From assembly GCA_020073005.1 (NCBI GenBank), contig JAIQFX010000064.1, positions 1 to 44,077 on the forward strand: a stretch of 44,077 nucleotides of DNA, in the 5' to 3' direction. Made by a program: the position numbers and the translations under genes. Within the stretch, counting starts at the first letter, position 1; the number at the start of each line of letters is the position of its first letter. A model generated the notes under the pieces. That model was not told the origin of the DNA and did no database searches. It was given only the letters and a program-made list of their open reading frames with translations. Shown here piece after piece: positions 7,856 to 15,617 of this stretch. This stretch comes from Terriglobia bacterium. Lineage in GTDB: Bacteria; Acidobacteriota; Vicinamibacteria; Vicinamibacterales; CAVVIG01.

Positions 7856-8182
7856 TTCGATCTTCGACACGGTCAGCGAATCGCCCTTCAGCTCGCCCGT
7901 CATCTTCACCTTGTGCCCGGCGTGCGTCTTCAGCGCGGCCAGATCCTGGTTCGCGATCTGGTAGATCTTGTCGTCCGTCACCAGCACGAACTTCGATCCG
8001 CCGCGCACGCAGTCCAGCGTGCAGTCGGCGTCGGGCGGCGTCGGGACGTTCTCGGCGCCCGACTCGTGCTTCCGGTTGCAGGCGCTGTCGCTGATCTGTC
8101 CGGCGATCGTTTGTTCAGCGGAGTAGGAGAGCCCGGCGAATCCGAGGACGATGACGGCGGCGAGCGTGACGGCTGATTTCAT
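7847..8182 (-). CDS. small exported cysteine-containing protein (DUF5818-like)
   Basis: A 111-residue protein from ATG 8182 with signal peptide MKSAVTLAAVIVLGFAGLSYSA. The mature part has ISDSACNRKH, then CTLDCVRGGSKFVLVTDDKIYQI, then HAGHKVKMTGEL.GDSLTVSKIEM, i.e. three cysteines followed by an OB-like small beta-rich fold. The pattern resembles acidobacterial DUF5818-type proteins (from memory, not searched); role unknown. No clear Shine-Dalgarno precedes ATG 8182; upstream in-frame ATGs (8194, 8200) lie in the terminator tail of the gene before it. Convergent with the HupE-like gene. Confidence 0.7.
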   Translation of the reverse strand: MKSAVTLAAVIVLGFAGLSYSAEQTIAGQISDSACNRKHESGAENVPTPPDADCTLDCVRGGSKFVLVTDDKIYQIANQDLAALKTHAGHKVKMTGELKGDSLTVSKIEMQ

Positions 8183-8192
8183 AGCGCCCATC

Positions 8193-8233
8193 ATAAACAA
8201 AAAAGGCCGGGCAGGTCATCAACCCGCCCGGCC
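8193..8233 (-). terminator. Rho-independent terminator after the TonB receptor gene
   Basis: On the minus strand GGCCGGGC, a short interior GGGTTGATGACCT, and GCCCGGCC are followed directly by TTTTTTG. The stem is GC-rich with a proper U-run. It lies 127 bp beyond the receptor stop codon, past the heptamer array, and immediately before the small exported protein start, separating the two transcripts. Confidence 0.85.
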
Positions 8234-8240
8234 CCAGTGA

Positions 8241-8359
8241 CTAACGACTAACGACTAACGACTAACGACTAACGACTAACGACTAACGACCAACGACCAA
8301 CGACCAACGACCAACGACCAACGACCAACGACCAACGACCAACGACCAACGACCAACGA
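8241..8359. repeat. 17-copy perfect heptamer array
   Basis: Seven tandem CTAACGA units (8241-8289) followed without interruption by ten CCAACGA units (8290-8359), all exact, ending one base before the receptor stop triplet. Unlike the related copies at 28963-29050 and 32459-32538, it has no inverted arm. Homogeneous blocks with one switch point suggest recent slippage expansion. Confidence 0.97.
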
Positions 8360-11300
8360 CTAGAACTGGAATCTCAGCGTGAACTGCACCATGCGCATGT
8401 TGTTCGCCTGGGTGTTGATCTGGCCGAACGACGAGTTGCCGAACGACGAGCTCGCCGGCGCCGCCCACTGGACGATGTTGAACATGTTCAGCACTTCGAG
8501 GCGGATGGCCGCCGACGTCGAGCCGCCCGTGTGGACGTTCTTGCTGACGCCGAGGTCGATGTTGTTGCGCCACGGCGACAGCACGCCGGGCAGGATGCGC
8601 GGCGCGTTGCCGAACTGATTCAGCGGCGAGTTCGCGAACGCCGCTTTGTTGTAGTAGACGTTGTCGCTCACGCTCGCGTTGATGCGATCCGTGATGTTGC
8701 CCGGCACCAGGAAGTCCTGGCCGCTGACGAGGTTGGGCCGCTGCGTGCCGCCGTAGAGGAACGCCGTGCCCGTCACGTTCTGCGTGATGCCCATCGGGAA
8801 GCCGCTCTGCAGCGTGACGACCGGCGTGATCGACCAGCCGCCGAGGAGCGCGTCACCGAGCGTGCTGTTGCCGACCTTCTTCCCGAGCCCGAAGGGCAGC
8901 ATGAGGGTCGGCGCGACGACGATCTTGTGCGGCGAGTCGAGCAGGCTCCGGCCGTACTCCGCGTCCGGGTTGTAGTACGGCGATCCGGGAATGACTTCGT
9001 AGTTGTTCTGCAGCCCGGGCGCGCTCGTGTAGTAGTTGCTCGCGCCGAACTGGTTGTCGGTCAGCCGGCTGTACGTGTAGCTGACCTGGCCGCCCCAGAG
9101 CCCGGTCACGCGCTTGCGCAGCTGGAAGATCGCCGCGTGGTACTGCGAGCGCGCGCCGGTCGACTGCGACATGTTGACGTTGGTGAACTGCGGGAACGGC
9201 CGCAGGAGCTGGCCGATCTCGATCGTGCTGCGCGTCGAGAGCGTGCTGCCCGCCGCCGCGATGCCGAAGAACGGATTCGGCACCAGCGTCGACGTCACCG
9301 CCAGCTGGCTCTGGTACTTGGGATCGATCTGGTTGATGTTGATCGATGAGCCCCAGTCCATGTTCGTGCCGGTCAGGCCGGTGTAGCCGATGCCGACGCT
9401 GACGCCGCCCGGCAGCTCGCGCTGCAGGTCGACGGAGTACTGCTGCACGCGCGGCGCGCCCTTGTTCGGATCGATGAAGGTGATGTCGCTGCCCGTGCCG
9501 GTCAGCAGGCCCAGGCTGTTGCCGGTCGGCTTGGTGAGCCCGCTCGGGAACGGGTTGCTCATCGTCACCGTCGGGATGCCGCTCGGCTGCGGGATGTTGG
9601 TCGTGGCCGAATAGCCGATCTGGCCCCAGCTCGTCGTGCCCGCCGCCGGGTAGTTCCACGGCGAGTAGTAGAGGCCCCAGCCGCCGCGCAGCACGGTCTT
9701 GTCGTTGAAGCTGTAGACCGCGCCGGCGCGCGGCGCCGGTTTGATCGCGGGCTGGTTGCCCTGCACCGTCGGCGCGCCGTTGACGCCCGCGAACACCAGG
9801 CCGCCCATCAGCTGCCGCGGCTGCTTGGTGATCGGATCCGTGAACGTCATCATGCTGTTGAGCGGGCTCACGGCCGTCTGATCGAAGTTGACCGAGATCT
9901 GGTCGTTCCGCTCCTGCAGCCCCGTCTCGCGCTCGAGGCGGATGCCGTAGTTGATCGTCAGCTTGTTGTTCACGCGCCAGTCGTCCTGCGCGTAGCCGGA
10001 GAAGTACTTCACGTAGCCGTCGAGATCCTGGTTCAGCGGGACGTTGCCGCTCTGCGGATAGCCCATCAGAAGATCCGCGAGCGCGTTGCCCGTGTAGGTG
10101 CCGGTGAAGCTGAACGTGCCCGTCGACGCGCCGTAGTTGGCCGCCTGCACGCCGATGATGCGGTAGTCGCCGCCGGCCTTCAGGTTGTGCGTGCCGGTCA
10201 GCTTGCTCAGCGTGCCGTTGGCGCCGTACTGGTAGTAGCCGTTGGCCTGCCGCGTCGTCCAGCCCGTGCCCTTGTAGCCGGTGATCGTCATCGACGGGAA
10301 GCGCTGCGTGTCCGACATCTGGCCGAGCAGCGAGCTCGGCCAGCCGAGCGCCGACACGTTGAAGTTCAGCGGGTTGCCGTTGCGGTCGTTCAGGTTGTAG
10401 TTGTCGTCGAACTTGTTGTAGCCGCCGCGCAGCGTGAGCACGGTGGAGGAGTTCAGCACGTAGGTGTTGTTGACGACGAAGGTCTTGATCACGCGGTCGA
10501 GCTGATAACTGCCGCCGACGAAATCGTTCACCGGGTTGTAGTTGGTGCTGGCTTCGTGCGTCACCTGCCGCAGGAAGAAGCCGCTCACCGCCGCCGACGC
10601 GTTGAAGTGGTGATCGATCTTCGTCGTGAACTGATTCGCCTTGTTCGGCAGCAGGTCGGTCATGCCGAAGTTCGACTGCCCGTTGTCGACTTGCGTGTCG
10701 GCCGGCGGGAGATAGCTGGCCAGCTTCACGCCGACCGGATTCAGCCGGTTGGCCGGAATCTGGTTGCCGGGGAACGGGAGGCCCGTCAGCGGGTCCTTAA
10801 TCGTGACCTGCGCGCCGCTGCGCGTGACGCCCTGGAAGTTGCCGGCCAGCTCGGCGTTGGTCGGCACCAGAACCGTGGTCGCCTGCGGCTGATTGTCGAC
10901 GTACTTTTCGCCCGCGAACCAGAAGAACGTGTGGTTCTTGACGATCGGTCCGCCGCCGCCGCCGCCGCCGTCACGCCAGTACTCGGGCACGTTGGCCTGG
11001 CCCTGCAGCTTCGGGATCAGCAGCTCGCTGACCAGCGACTCCGGGCGGAACACCGTGTAGCCCGACCCGTGGAAATCGTTCGCGCCCGACTTCGCGGACA
11101 TGTTCATGACGCCGCCGCCCGTGCGGCCCATTTCCGCGTCGTAGGTGTGGACCTGGACTTTCATGTCCTGAATCGCTTCGATCGTCGGGTTCGTCGACGC
11201 GCGATTCTGCAGGTCCGTCACCGGGAAGCCGTCGACGAGGTAGTTGTTCGCGCGGACCGCGCCGCCGCCCATCGACATGGCGGAGTTGCCGACCTGATCC

Positions 11301-11845
11301 TGCATGCGGTTCCAGTGCGCGTTGCCGCTGGTCTGCACGGTCGGCTGCAGGTTCGCCATCAGGAAGACGCTCCGGCCTGCGGTGGGAATCGACTCGAGCG
11401 TCTTGGTGTCGAGCACGTCGCCGGTCGACGCGTTGCTCGTCTCGATGAGCGGCGCGTCCGCGGTGACGGTGATCGTTTCCTCGATCGCGCCCAGTTCGAG
11501 CGAGATGTCGAGCGCGATTTGCTGCTGCGTGCCGATGCGCACGCCCTTGCGCTCGAACGTCTTGTACCCCTGCACCGCGGCTTTGATACTGTAGACGGAC
11601 GGATCGACGGCCGGGAACGAGAACTCGCCCACGCCGTTGCTGAGCGTTTCACGAGTCGTGTTCGTGCCTTCGTTGATCAACGTGACCGTGGCGCCCGGAA
11701 TGACGCCCTGTGGATCCTTCACCACGCCGCGGAGCGCGCCCTGCGACGATTGGGCGAACAGGCTCGTGGCCGTCACGCAGACAAGCGCCGCCACCATCAG
11801 ACCGCGCGCGACGAGTCTTGAGACCAGGGTACGGAGCGTTCGCAT
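8360..11845 (-). CDS. TonB-dependent receptor, Oar-like, with carboxypeptidase-regulatory domain
   Basis: An outer-membrane protein of about 1161 residues. The start is the second of two adjacent ATGs (11845), 6 bases after AGAGGGGG. Signal peptide (MRTLRTLVSRLVARG...SLFAQ), then a carboxypeptidase regulatory-like beta sandwich (about 33-115: GALRGVVKDPQGVIPGATV, VGEFSFPAVDPSVYSI), a plug domain (about 120-250: VTADAPLIETSNAS, RANNYLVDGFPV) and a large barrel ending in FTLRFQF, the usual aromatic C-terminal residue for BAM insertion. A Gly run (DGGGGGGGP) precedes PIVKNHTFFW. Acidobacteria carry many such receptors, often for polysaccharide or siderophore uptake; the ligand is not identifiable here. 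Divergent from an MFS gene. Confidence 0.92.
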   Translation of the reverse strand: MRTLRTLVSRLVARGLMVAALVCVTATSLFAQSSQGALRGVVKDPQGVIPGATVTLINEGTNTTRETLSNGVGEFSFPAVDPSVYSIKAAVQGYKTFERKGVRIGTQQQIALDISLELGAIEETITVTADAPLIETSNASTGDVLDTKTLESIPTAGRSVFLMANLQPTVQTSGNAHWNRMQDQVGNSAMSMGGGAVRANNYLVDGFPVTDLQNRASTNPTIEAIQDMKVQVHTYDAEMGRTGGGVMNMSAKSGANDFHGSGYTVFRPESLVSELLIPKLQGQANVPEYWRDGGGGGGGPIVKNHTFFWFAGEKYVDNQPQATTVLVPTNAELAGNFQGVTRSGAQVTIKDPLTGLPFPGNQIPANRLNPVGVKLASYLPPADTQVDNGQSNFGMTDLLPNKANQFTTKIDHHFNASAAVSGFFLRQVTHEASTNYNPVNDFVGGSYQLDRVIKTFVVNNTYVLNSSTVLTLRGGYNKFDDNYNLNDRNGNPLNFNVSALGWPSSLLGQMSDTQRFPSMTITGYKGTGWTTRQANGYYQYGANGTLSKLTGTHNLKAGGDYRIIGVQAANYGASTGTFSFTGTYTGNALADLLMGYPQSGNVPLNQDLDGYVKYFSGYAQDDWRVNNKLTINYGIRLERETGLQERNDQISVNFDQTAVSPLNSMMTFTDPITKQPRQLMGGLVFAGVNGAPTVQGNQPAIKPAPRAGAVYSFNDKTVLRGGWGLYYSPWNYPAAGTTSWGQIGYSATTNIPQPSGIPTVTMSNPFPSGLTKPTGNSLGLLTGTGSDITFIDPNKGAPRVQQYSVDLQRELPGGVSVGIGYTGLTGTNMDWGSSININQIDPKYQSQLAVTSTLVPNPFFGIAAAGSTLSTRSTIEIGQLLRPFPQFTNVNMSQSTGARSQYHAAIFQLRKRVTGLWGGQVSYTYSRLTDNQFGASNYYTSAPGLQNNYEVIPGSPYYNPDAEYGRSLLDSPHKIVVAPTLMLPFGLGKKVGNSTLGDALLGGWSITPVVTLQSGFPMGITQNVTGTAFLYGGTQRPNLVSGQDFLVPGNITDRINASVSDNVYYNKAAFANSPLNQFGNAPRILPGVLSPWRNNIDLGVSKNVHTGGSTSAAIRLEVLNMFNIVQWAAPASSSFGNSSFGQINTQANNMRMVQFTLRFQF

Positions 11846-11848
11846 CAT

Positions 11849-12046
11849 CCACCCCCTCTGCAGTTGTCGAGGAACCCTCAGGCTGGAAACTTGCGCTCTG
11901 TTTATCACTTTCTTGCTGACCCGTGTGGAAATATGTTGCCAATCTGTCATGCAGAGGACCTCGCGCCCGTGCGGAATCCAAGGACCCGGATTGGCGGCGA
12001 CGTCTGCGATACATTGGTGACCTTCTGTTACTATTCGACTTTCCTT
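11849..12046. promoter_or_regulatory. divergent intergenic region between TonB receptor and MFS genes
   Basis: 198 bp that must hold both promoters. On the plus side TACTAT (12029-12034) would place the start of transcription a few bases before ATG 12047, giving an almost leaderless message, but its -35 is poor. On the minus side TGATAA near 11897-11902 is a weak -10 candidate. No repeat array is present here, unlike most other gaps. Confidence 0.3.
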
Positions 12047-13267
12047 ATGGTCCCAGCAGTCACTCAAGCGTCCGTGTCCGCGCCTCTCCGCCGATGGCCC
12101 GCGCTCGTCGGCGGCGGCCTGCTGAACGTCGCCCTCGGCACGTACTACGCTTGGAGCGTCTTCATACCGGCGCTCGAGCATGAGTTCCACTGGACGCGGA
12201 CCCAGACGTCGCTGGTTGCCACGATCGACATGGTGATGCTCGCCTCGATGTTCATGGTGGCGGGCTTCATCCAGAATCGGGTCGGCCCGCGGGCCGTGGC
12301 GACCGTCGGCGGGCTGCTGTTCAGCGGCGGCCTCTTTCTGGCCAGCTTCATCCACACGCTGCCGATGCTTTACCTGACCTGGGGCGTGATGCTCGGCGCC
12401 GGCCTGGGCTTCGGCTACCTCGCGCCCATCACGGTCGGATCGAAGTGGTTTCCGAACCAGCGCGGCCTCGTGAACGGTCTGGCGATCGGCATCTTCGCCG
12501 CTGGCTCTGGCATCTTCGGGCCGGTTGCGGGCTGGGCGATCCCATTGATCGGCTGGCGTGCGACGTTCCAGGCGCTCGCCGGGCTGTTCTTCGTGTTCAC
12601 GATGGTGGGCGCCGCGCTGATGAAGGACCCGCCGGACAGCTACCAGGTGGTCCCGTCGTCCAAGGCCGCGGCCAAGCCCAGGCCGCTCAACGTGGACGTC
12701 CCGACGTCACACGTGCTCCAGACGCCGAGCTTCTACCTGCTGTGGATCGCGTACGCGCTCGGCACGACCGCGGGCACGATGGTGATCAGCCAGCTCGGGC
12801 CGTTTGCGCAATCGGCGGGGTACACCACGTTCGCGTTCACCGTTGGCGCGATCGGCAGCGCGTCCGGACGGTTCCTCTCCGGCTGGCTCTCGGATCATTT
12901 CGGCCGTCTGTTCACGCTCCGCGGCGTGATCGTGATCTCCATGATCGCGACGCCGTCGTTGTATCTGTGGCGCGAGGACCCAGCGCTCTTCTATGTGCTG
13001 CTGTTCCTGGTCTTCTACTGCTACGGGACGCAGCTCTCGGTCTACACCGCGCTCGCCGGCGACTTCTACGGCACGAAGTACCTCGCGACCAACTACGGGC
13101 TGCTGCTGCTCGCCTGGGGATTTGCCGGGGTGATGGGACCGGTGATCGGCGCGCGCGTCTTCATGGGGACGGGAACCTACCAGTACGCGTTCTTCGGATC
13201 GGCGCTGCTGGCGCTGGCGGCGCTCGCGAACTTGACGATCGTGCGAGCGCCGAGCGCGAGTCGATAG
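12047..13267 (+). CDS. MFS transporter, OFA (oxalate/formate antiporter-like) family
   Basis: A 406-residue, 12-helix transporter. ATG 12047 begins MVPAVTQASVSAPLRRW just before helix 1; no Shine-Dalgarno is present, in line with a short or absent leader. OFA features: LGTYYAWSVFIPALEHEFHWTRTQTS after helix 1, GLGFGYLAPITVGSKWFPNQRGLVNGL in helices 4-5 and loop, and in the second half SASGRFLSGWLSDHFGR, the MFS motif A counterpart. The central cytoplasmic loop (about residues 200-230) contains DPPDSYQVVPSSKAAAKP. The family moves small organic acids; the substrate cannot be told from sequence. The stop is followed at once by a TAGTCGG/CGACTC repeat. Confidence 0.88.
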   Translation: MVPAVTQASVSAPLRRWPALVGGGLLNVALGTYYAWSVFIPALEHEFHWTRTQTSLVATIDMVMLASMFMVAGFIQNRVGPRAVATVGGLLFSGGLFLASFIHTLPMLYLTWGVMLGAGLGFGYLAPITVGSKWFPNQRGLVNGLAIGIFAAGSGIFGPVAGWAIPLIGWRATFQALAGLFFVFTMVGAALMKDPPDSYQVVPSSKAAAKPRPLNVDVPTSHVLQTPSFYLLWIAYALGTTAGTMVISQLGPFAQSAGYTTFAFTVGAIGSASGRFLSGWLSDHFGRLFTLRGVIVISMIATPSLYLWREDPALFYVLLFLVFYCYGTQLSVYTALAGDFYGTKYLATNYGLLLLAWGFAGVMGPVIGARVFMGTGTYQYAFFGSALLALAALANLTIVRAPSASR

Positions 13268-13324
13268 TCGGTACTCAGTACTCGGTAGTCGCTGCGGACT
13301 CTCGACTCCCGACTCTCGACTATG
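13264..13324. repeat. ACTC/GAGTC junction repeat with inverted arms
   Basis: GATAGTCGGTACTCAGTACTC with GGTAGTC forms one arm, and GACTCTCGACTCCCGACTCT with CGACTATG the other; ATAGTCG pairs with CGACTAT across a short GC centre. It directly follows the MFS stop codon. Confidence 0.7.
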
Positions 13325-13359
13325 AAGCGTCCGCGATCTCCATCGTCAGTCGCGGTACT

Positions 13360-13747
13360 CGCCCTCTCACGACGCCAGGCCGGTCACCCACGCGTACTTC
13401 AGCTTGCCCGAATTGATCACGAGCGTCGTCGCGACCGCGAGCGCGACGACGACACGGCGCCGCCGGGCCGCGCCTGCACGATCTCGCCGACCTGGCTCTG
13501 CAGGTCCGGCAGATTCACGAGCACCGGGCCGATGAGCGGGCCCGAGCCGGCGATCGCGGCGAAGTGGCGGCCGAAAAGCACCCAGCGGCTCGTGGGGTAG
13601 TAGTTCGCGCCGTCGTACTTGCCGTGCGCCGGCGTGACGCGCGTGTCGTCGAGGACCCAGATGTTCTTTTCGATGAAAGACACTGTAGTAGCGGTACGCG
13701 ATCGCGAGAATCGCGAGCGCGGGAACGATCGGATAGAGGGCCTGCAT
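13360..13747 (-). pseudogene. cstA: relic of carbon starvation protein CstA (ends kept, middle lost)
   Basis: Reading from ATG 13747, MQALYPIVPALAILAIAYRY continues YSVF and then, after a frame change near 13675, IEKNIWVLDDTRVTPAHGKY, DGANYYPTSRWVLFG and RHFAAIAGSGPLIGPVL. This matches the CstA N-terminus (conserved YRYY, LDD.R.TPAH, DGANY.PT, HFAAIAGAGPL.GPVL). It then runs into unrelated DLQSQVGEIVQARPGG and, after a second frame change, ends in LAVATTLVINSGKLKYAWVT, which resembles the CstA C-terminus. Full CstA is about 600-700 residues; around 100 remain. Two frame changes and the large internal loss make it non-functional. It borders the first ABC exporter half. Confidence 0.75.
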
Positions 13748-13769
13748 CGGCCGGATTATACTCGGCGGA

Positions 13770-15617
13770 GTGTCGCCCTACCGTCGTCTGCTGGCCTACG
13801 TTCTCAAGTACCGCACCGCCTTCCTGCTCGGCCTCGCGTGCGTCGTCATCACGCGCGCCGTCGCGCTCGCGGCGCCGATCGTGCTCGGCCGCGCCATCGA
13901 CGATCTGACGGCCGGCGTCACGCCGCGGAAGCTCGCCGCGTACGGCGCGCTGCTGCTCGCGATCGGTGTCGTCGGCGGCGTGTTCCAGTTCCTGCAGCGC
14001 CGCATCCTGATCGGCGCGTCGCGCGACATCGAGTACGACATGCGGAACGATTTCTTCGCGCACCTGCAGACGCTGCCGCTCGGCTACTTTCAGGCGAACC
14101 GCACGGGCGATCTGATGTCGCGCGCGACAAATGACTTGAACGCCGTGCGGATGATGATCGGCCCGGCGATCATGTATTCCGCGAACACGCTGCTGGCGTT
14201 CGTCGCCGTGCTGACAGTGATGGTGTCCATCGACGCGCGGCTGACGCTGTGGTCGCTCGTGCCGCTGCCGTTCGTGTCGATCTCGGTCAAGGTGTTCGGC
14301 AGCGCGATTCACCGGCGGTTCGAGCGCATTCAGGCGCAGCTGTCCGAGCTGAGCGCGGTCGCGCAGGAGGCGCTGGCGGGCGTGCGCGTCGTGCGCGCGT
14401 ACCGGCAGGAGGCGGCGGAGCTGGATCGTTTCCGGCGCGCGAACGAAGAGTACCTGCGGCGCAATCGCCGGCTGATCGTGCTGCAAGGCATGTTCTTCCC
14501 GAGCATGGGATTCTTCCTCGGCCTCGGCGCGCTGCTCGTCCTGTGGCTCGGCAGCCGCGACGTCATCAGCGGCCGCCTGACGGTCGGGCAGTTCGTCGCG
14601 TTCAACGCCTACCTGACGATGCTGAGCTGGCCGATGATCGCGTTCGGCTGGGTCACCAACATGCTGCAGCGCGGCATGGCGTCGTGGAAGCGCATGCTCG
14701 AAGTGCTCGAGACGCGTCCTGCGATTGCCGACACGGTCCGCCTGAAGGCGGACACCACGCGGCCAGTGCCAGCCGAGCACGTGGCGTCCGGCTTCAGCCG
14801 GACTTCGCCCATCCGCGGCTCGATCGAATTCCGTGACCTTGTGTTCAGCTACAACGGGACGCGCGTGCTGGATCACGTCTCCGCCAGAATCGAAGCCGGC
14901 CAAACAGTGGCGTTGGTTGGGGTCACGGGCTCGGGCAAGTCCACGTTGATTGCGCTGCTCGCGCGGCTGCACGATCCGCCGCCGGGCACGGTCTTCATCG
15001 ACGGCGTGGACGTGCGCGAGATGCCGCTGGCGACGCTGCGCGCGGCCATCGGCTTCGTGCCCCAGGAGCCGTTCCTGTTCTCGGACACGCTGGCCGACAA
15101 CGTCGCGTTTGGGTTGGATGCGACGGGGGCGGGAGGGGCGGGTCAGGCGGGTGGGGAAGAACGTAGCGCGAGGCTTTCAGCCGAGCGAGACAAAAGGATC
15201 AGGGACGCTGCCGCCGTCGCTCGGCTCGACAAGGACGTCGCCGATTTTCCGAAGGGCTACGAGACGATGGTCGGCGAGCGGGGCATCACGCTCTCAGGCG
15301 GCCAGAAGCAGCGGACCGCGCTCGCGCGCGCGATTGCGGTCGACCCGCGCATCCTGATCCTCGACGATGCGCTGTCGGCGGTGGACACGTACACCGAAGA
15401 AGAAATTCTTTCGCGCCTGCGCGGCGTCATGCGCAAGCGCACGTCGATCATCGTGTCCCACCGCATTTCCACGGTCCGCGACGCCGACGTCATCTTCGTC
15501 CTCGACGCCGGCCGCATCGTCGAGCGCGGCACGCACGACGAGCTGGTCCGCGCCAATGGGCTCTACGCCGAGCTGCACAAGAAACAGCTGCTCGAAGAGG
15601 AGCTGGCGGCGTCCTAG
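13770..15617 (+). CDS. half-ABC exporter, degenerate-site subunit of a likely heterodimer (BmrC/YheI-like)
   Basis: 615 residues from GTG 13770; TTATACT at 13756-13762 suggests a near-leaderless message. The six-helix ABC transmembrane domain covers about 5-315, the ATPase domain about 350-600. Walker A GVTGSGKST (about 384-392), signature LSGGQ (about 508) and H-loop SHRIS are normal, but Walker B reads ILILDDALSAVD, with Asp replacing the catalytic Glu. This is the hallmark of the non-hydrolysing site in heterodimeric exporters such as YheI/BmrD-type subunits. Two foreign-looking insertions are present: the REPIN-like palindromic pair encoding VRLKADTT...GFSRTSP in the linker (about 322-345), and a Gly-rich then charged stretch (TGAGGAGQAGGEERSAR, about 450-475) between Q-loop and signature. 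The presumed partner lies 4 kb downstream. Substrate unknown. Confidence 0.88.
   Translation: MSPYRRLLAYVLKYRTAFLLGLACVVITRAVALAAPIVLGRAIDDLTAGVTPRKLAAYGALLLAIGVVGGVFQFLQRRILIGASRDIEYDMRNDFFAHLQTLPLGYFQANRTGDLMSRATNDLNAVRMMIGPAIMYSANTLLAFVAVLTVMVSIDARLTLWSLVPLPFVSISVKVFGSAIHRRFERIQAQLSELSAVAQEALAGVRVVRAYRQEAAELDRFRRANEEYLRRNRRLIVLQGMFFPSMGFFLGLGALLVLWLGSRDVISGRLTVGQFVAFNAYLTMLSWPMIAFGWVTNMLQRGMASWKRMLEVLETRPAIADTVRLKADTTRPVPAEHVASGFSRTSPIRGSIEFRDLVFSYNGTRVLDHVSARIEAGQTVALVGVTGSGKSTLIALLARLHDPPPGTVFIDGVDVREMPLATLRAAIGFVPQEPFLFSDTLADNVAFGLDATGAGGAGQAGGEERSARLSAERDKRIRDAAAVARLDKDVADFPKGYETMVGERGITLSGGQKQRTALARAIAVDPRILILDDALSAVDTYTEEEILSRLRGVMRKRTSIIVSHRISTVRDADVIFVLDAGRIVERGTHDELVRANGLYAELHKKQLLEEELAAS
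14736..14803. repeat. REPIN-like inverted pair of palindromes inside a coding sequence
   Basis: GTCCGCCT-GA-AGGCGGAC (14736-14753) is followed by ACCAC. A head GTGGC (14781-14785) precedes GTCCGGCT-TC-AGCCGGAC (14786-14803). The GTGG heads face each other on opposite strands, the arrangement of a REPIN. A single copy with the same ACCAC flank is at 32923-32945. The 68-bp unit is read in frame. Confidence 0.85.

Noticed and set aside
8199-8233. GC hairpin at 8199-8233 as a plus-strand terminator
   Set aside because: The T-run follows the stem only on the minus strand.
8241-8359. Heptamer array as a CRISPR
   Set aside because: Units are 7 bp, directly tandem, with no spacers and no cas genes nearby.
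10187-11821. 544-residue plus-strand frame opposite the TonB receptor
   Set aside because: Low-complexity Arg/Val/His-rich translation without motifs; the opposite strand is an unambiguous receptor.
11864-12046. N-terminal extension of the MFS gene
   Set aside because: The extra 61 residues precede transmembrane helix 1 without similarity to OFA proteins and overlap the divergent promoter region.
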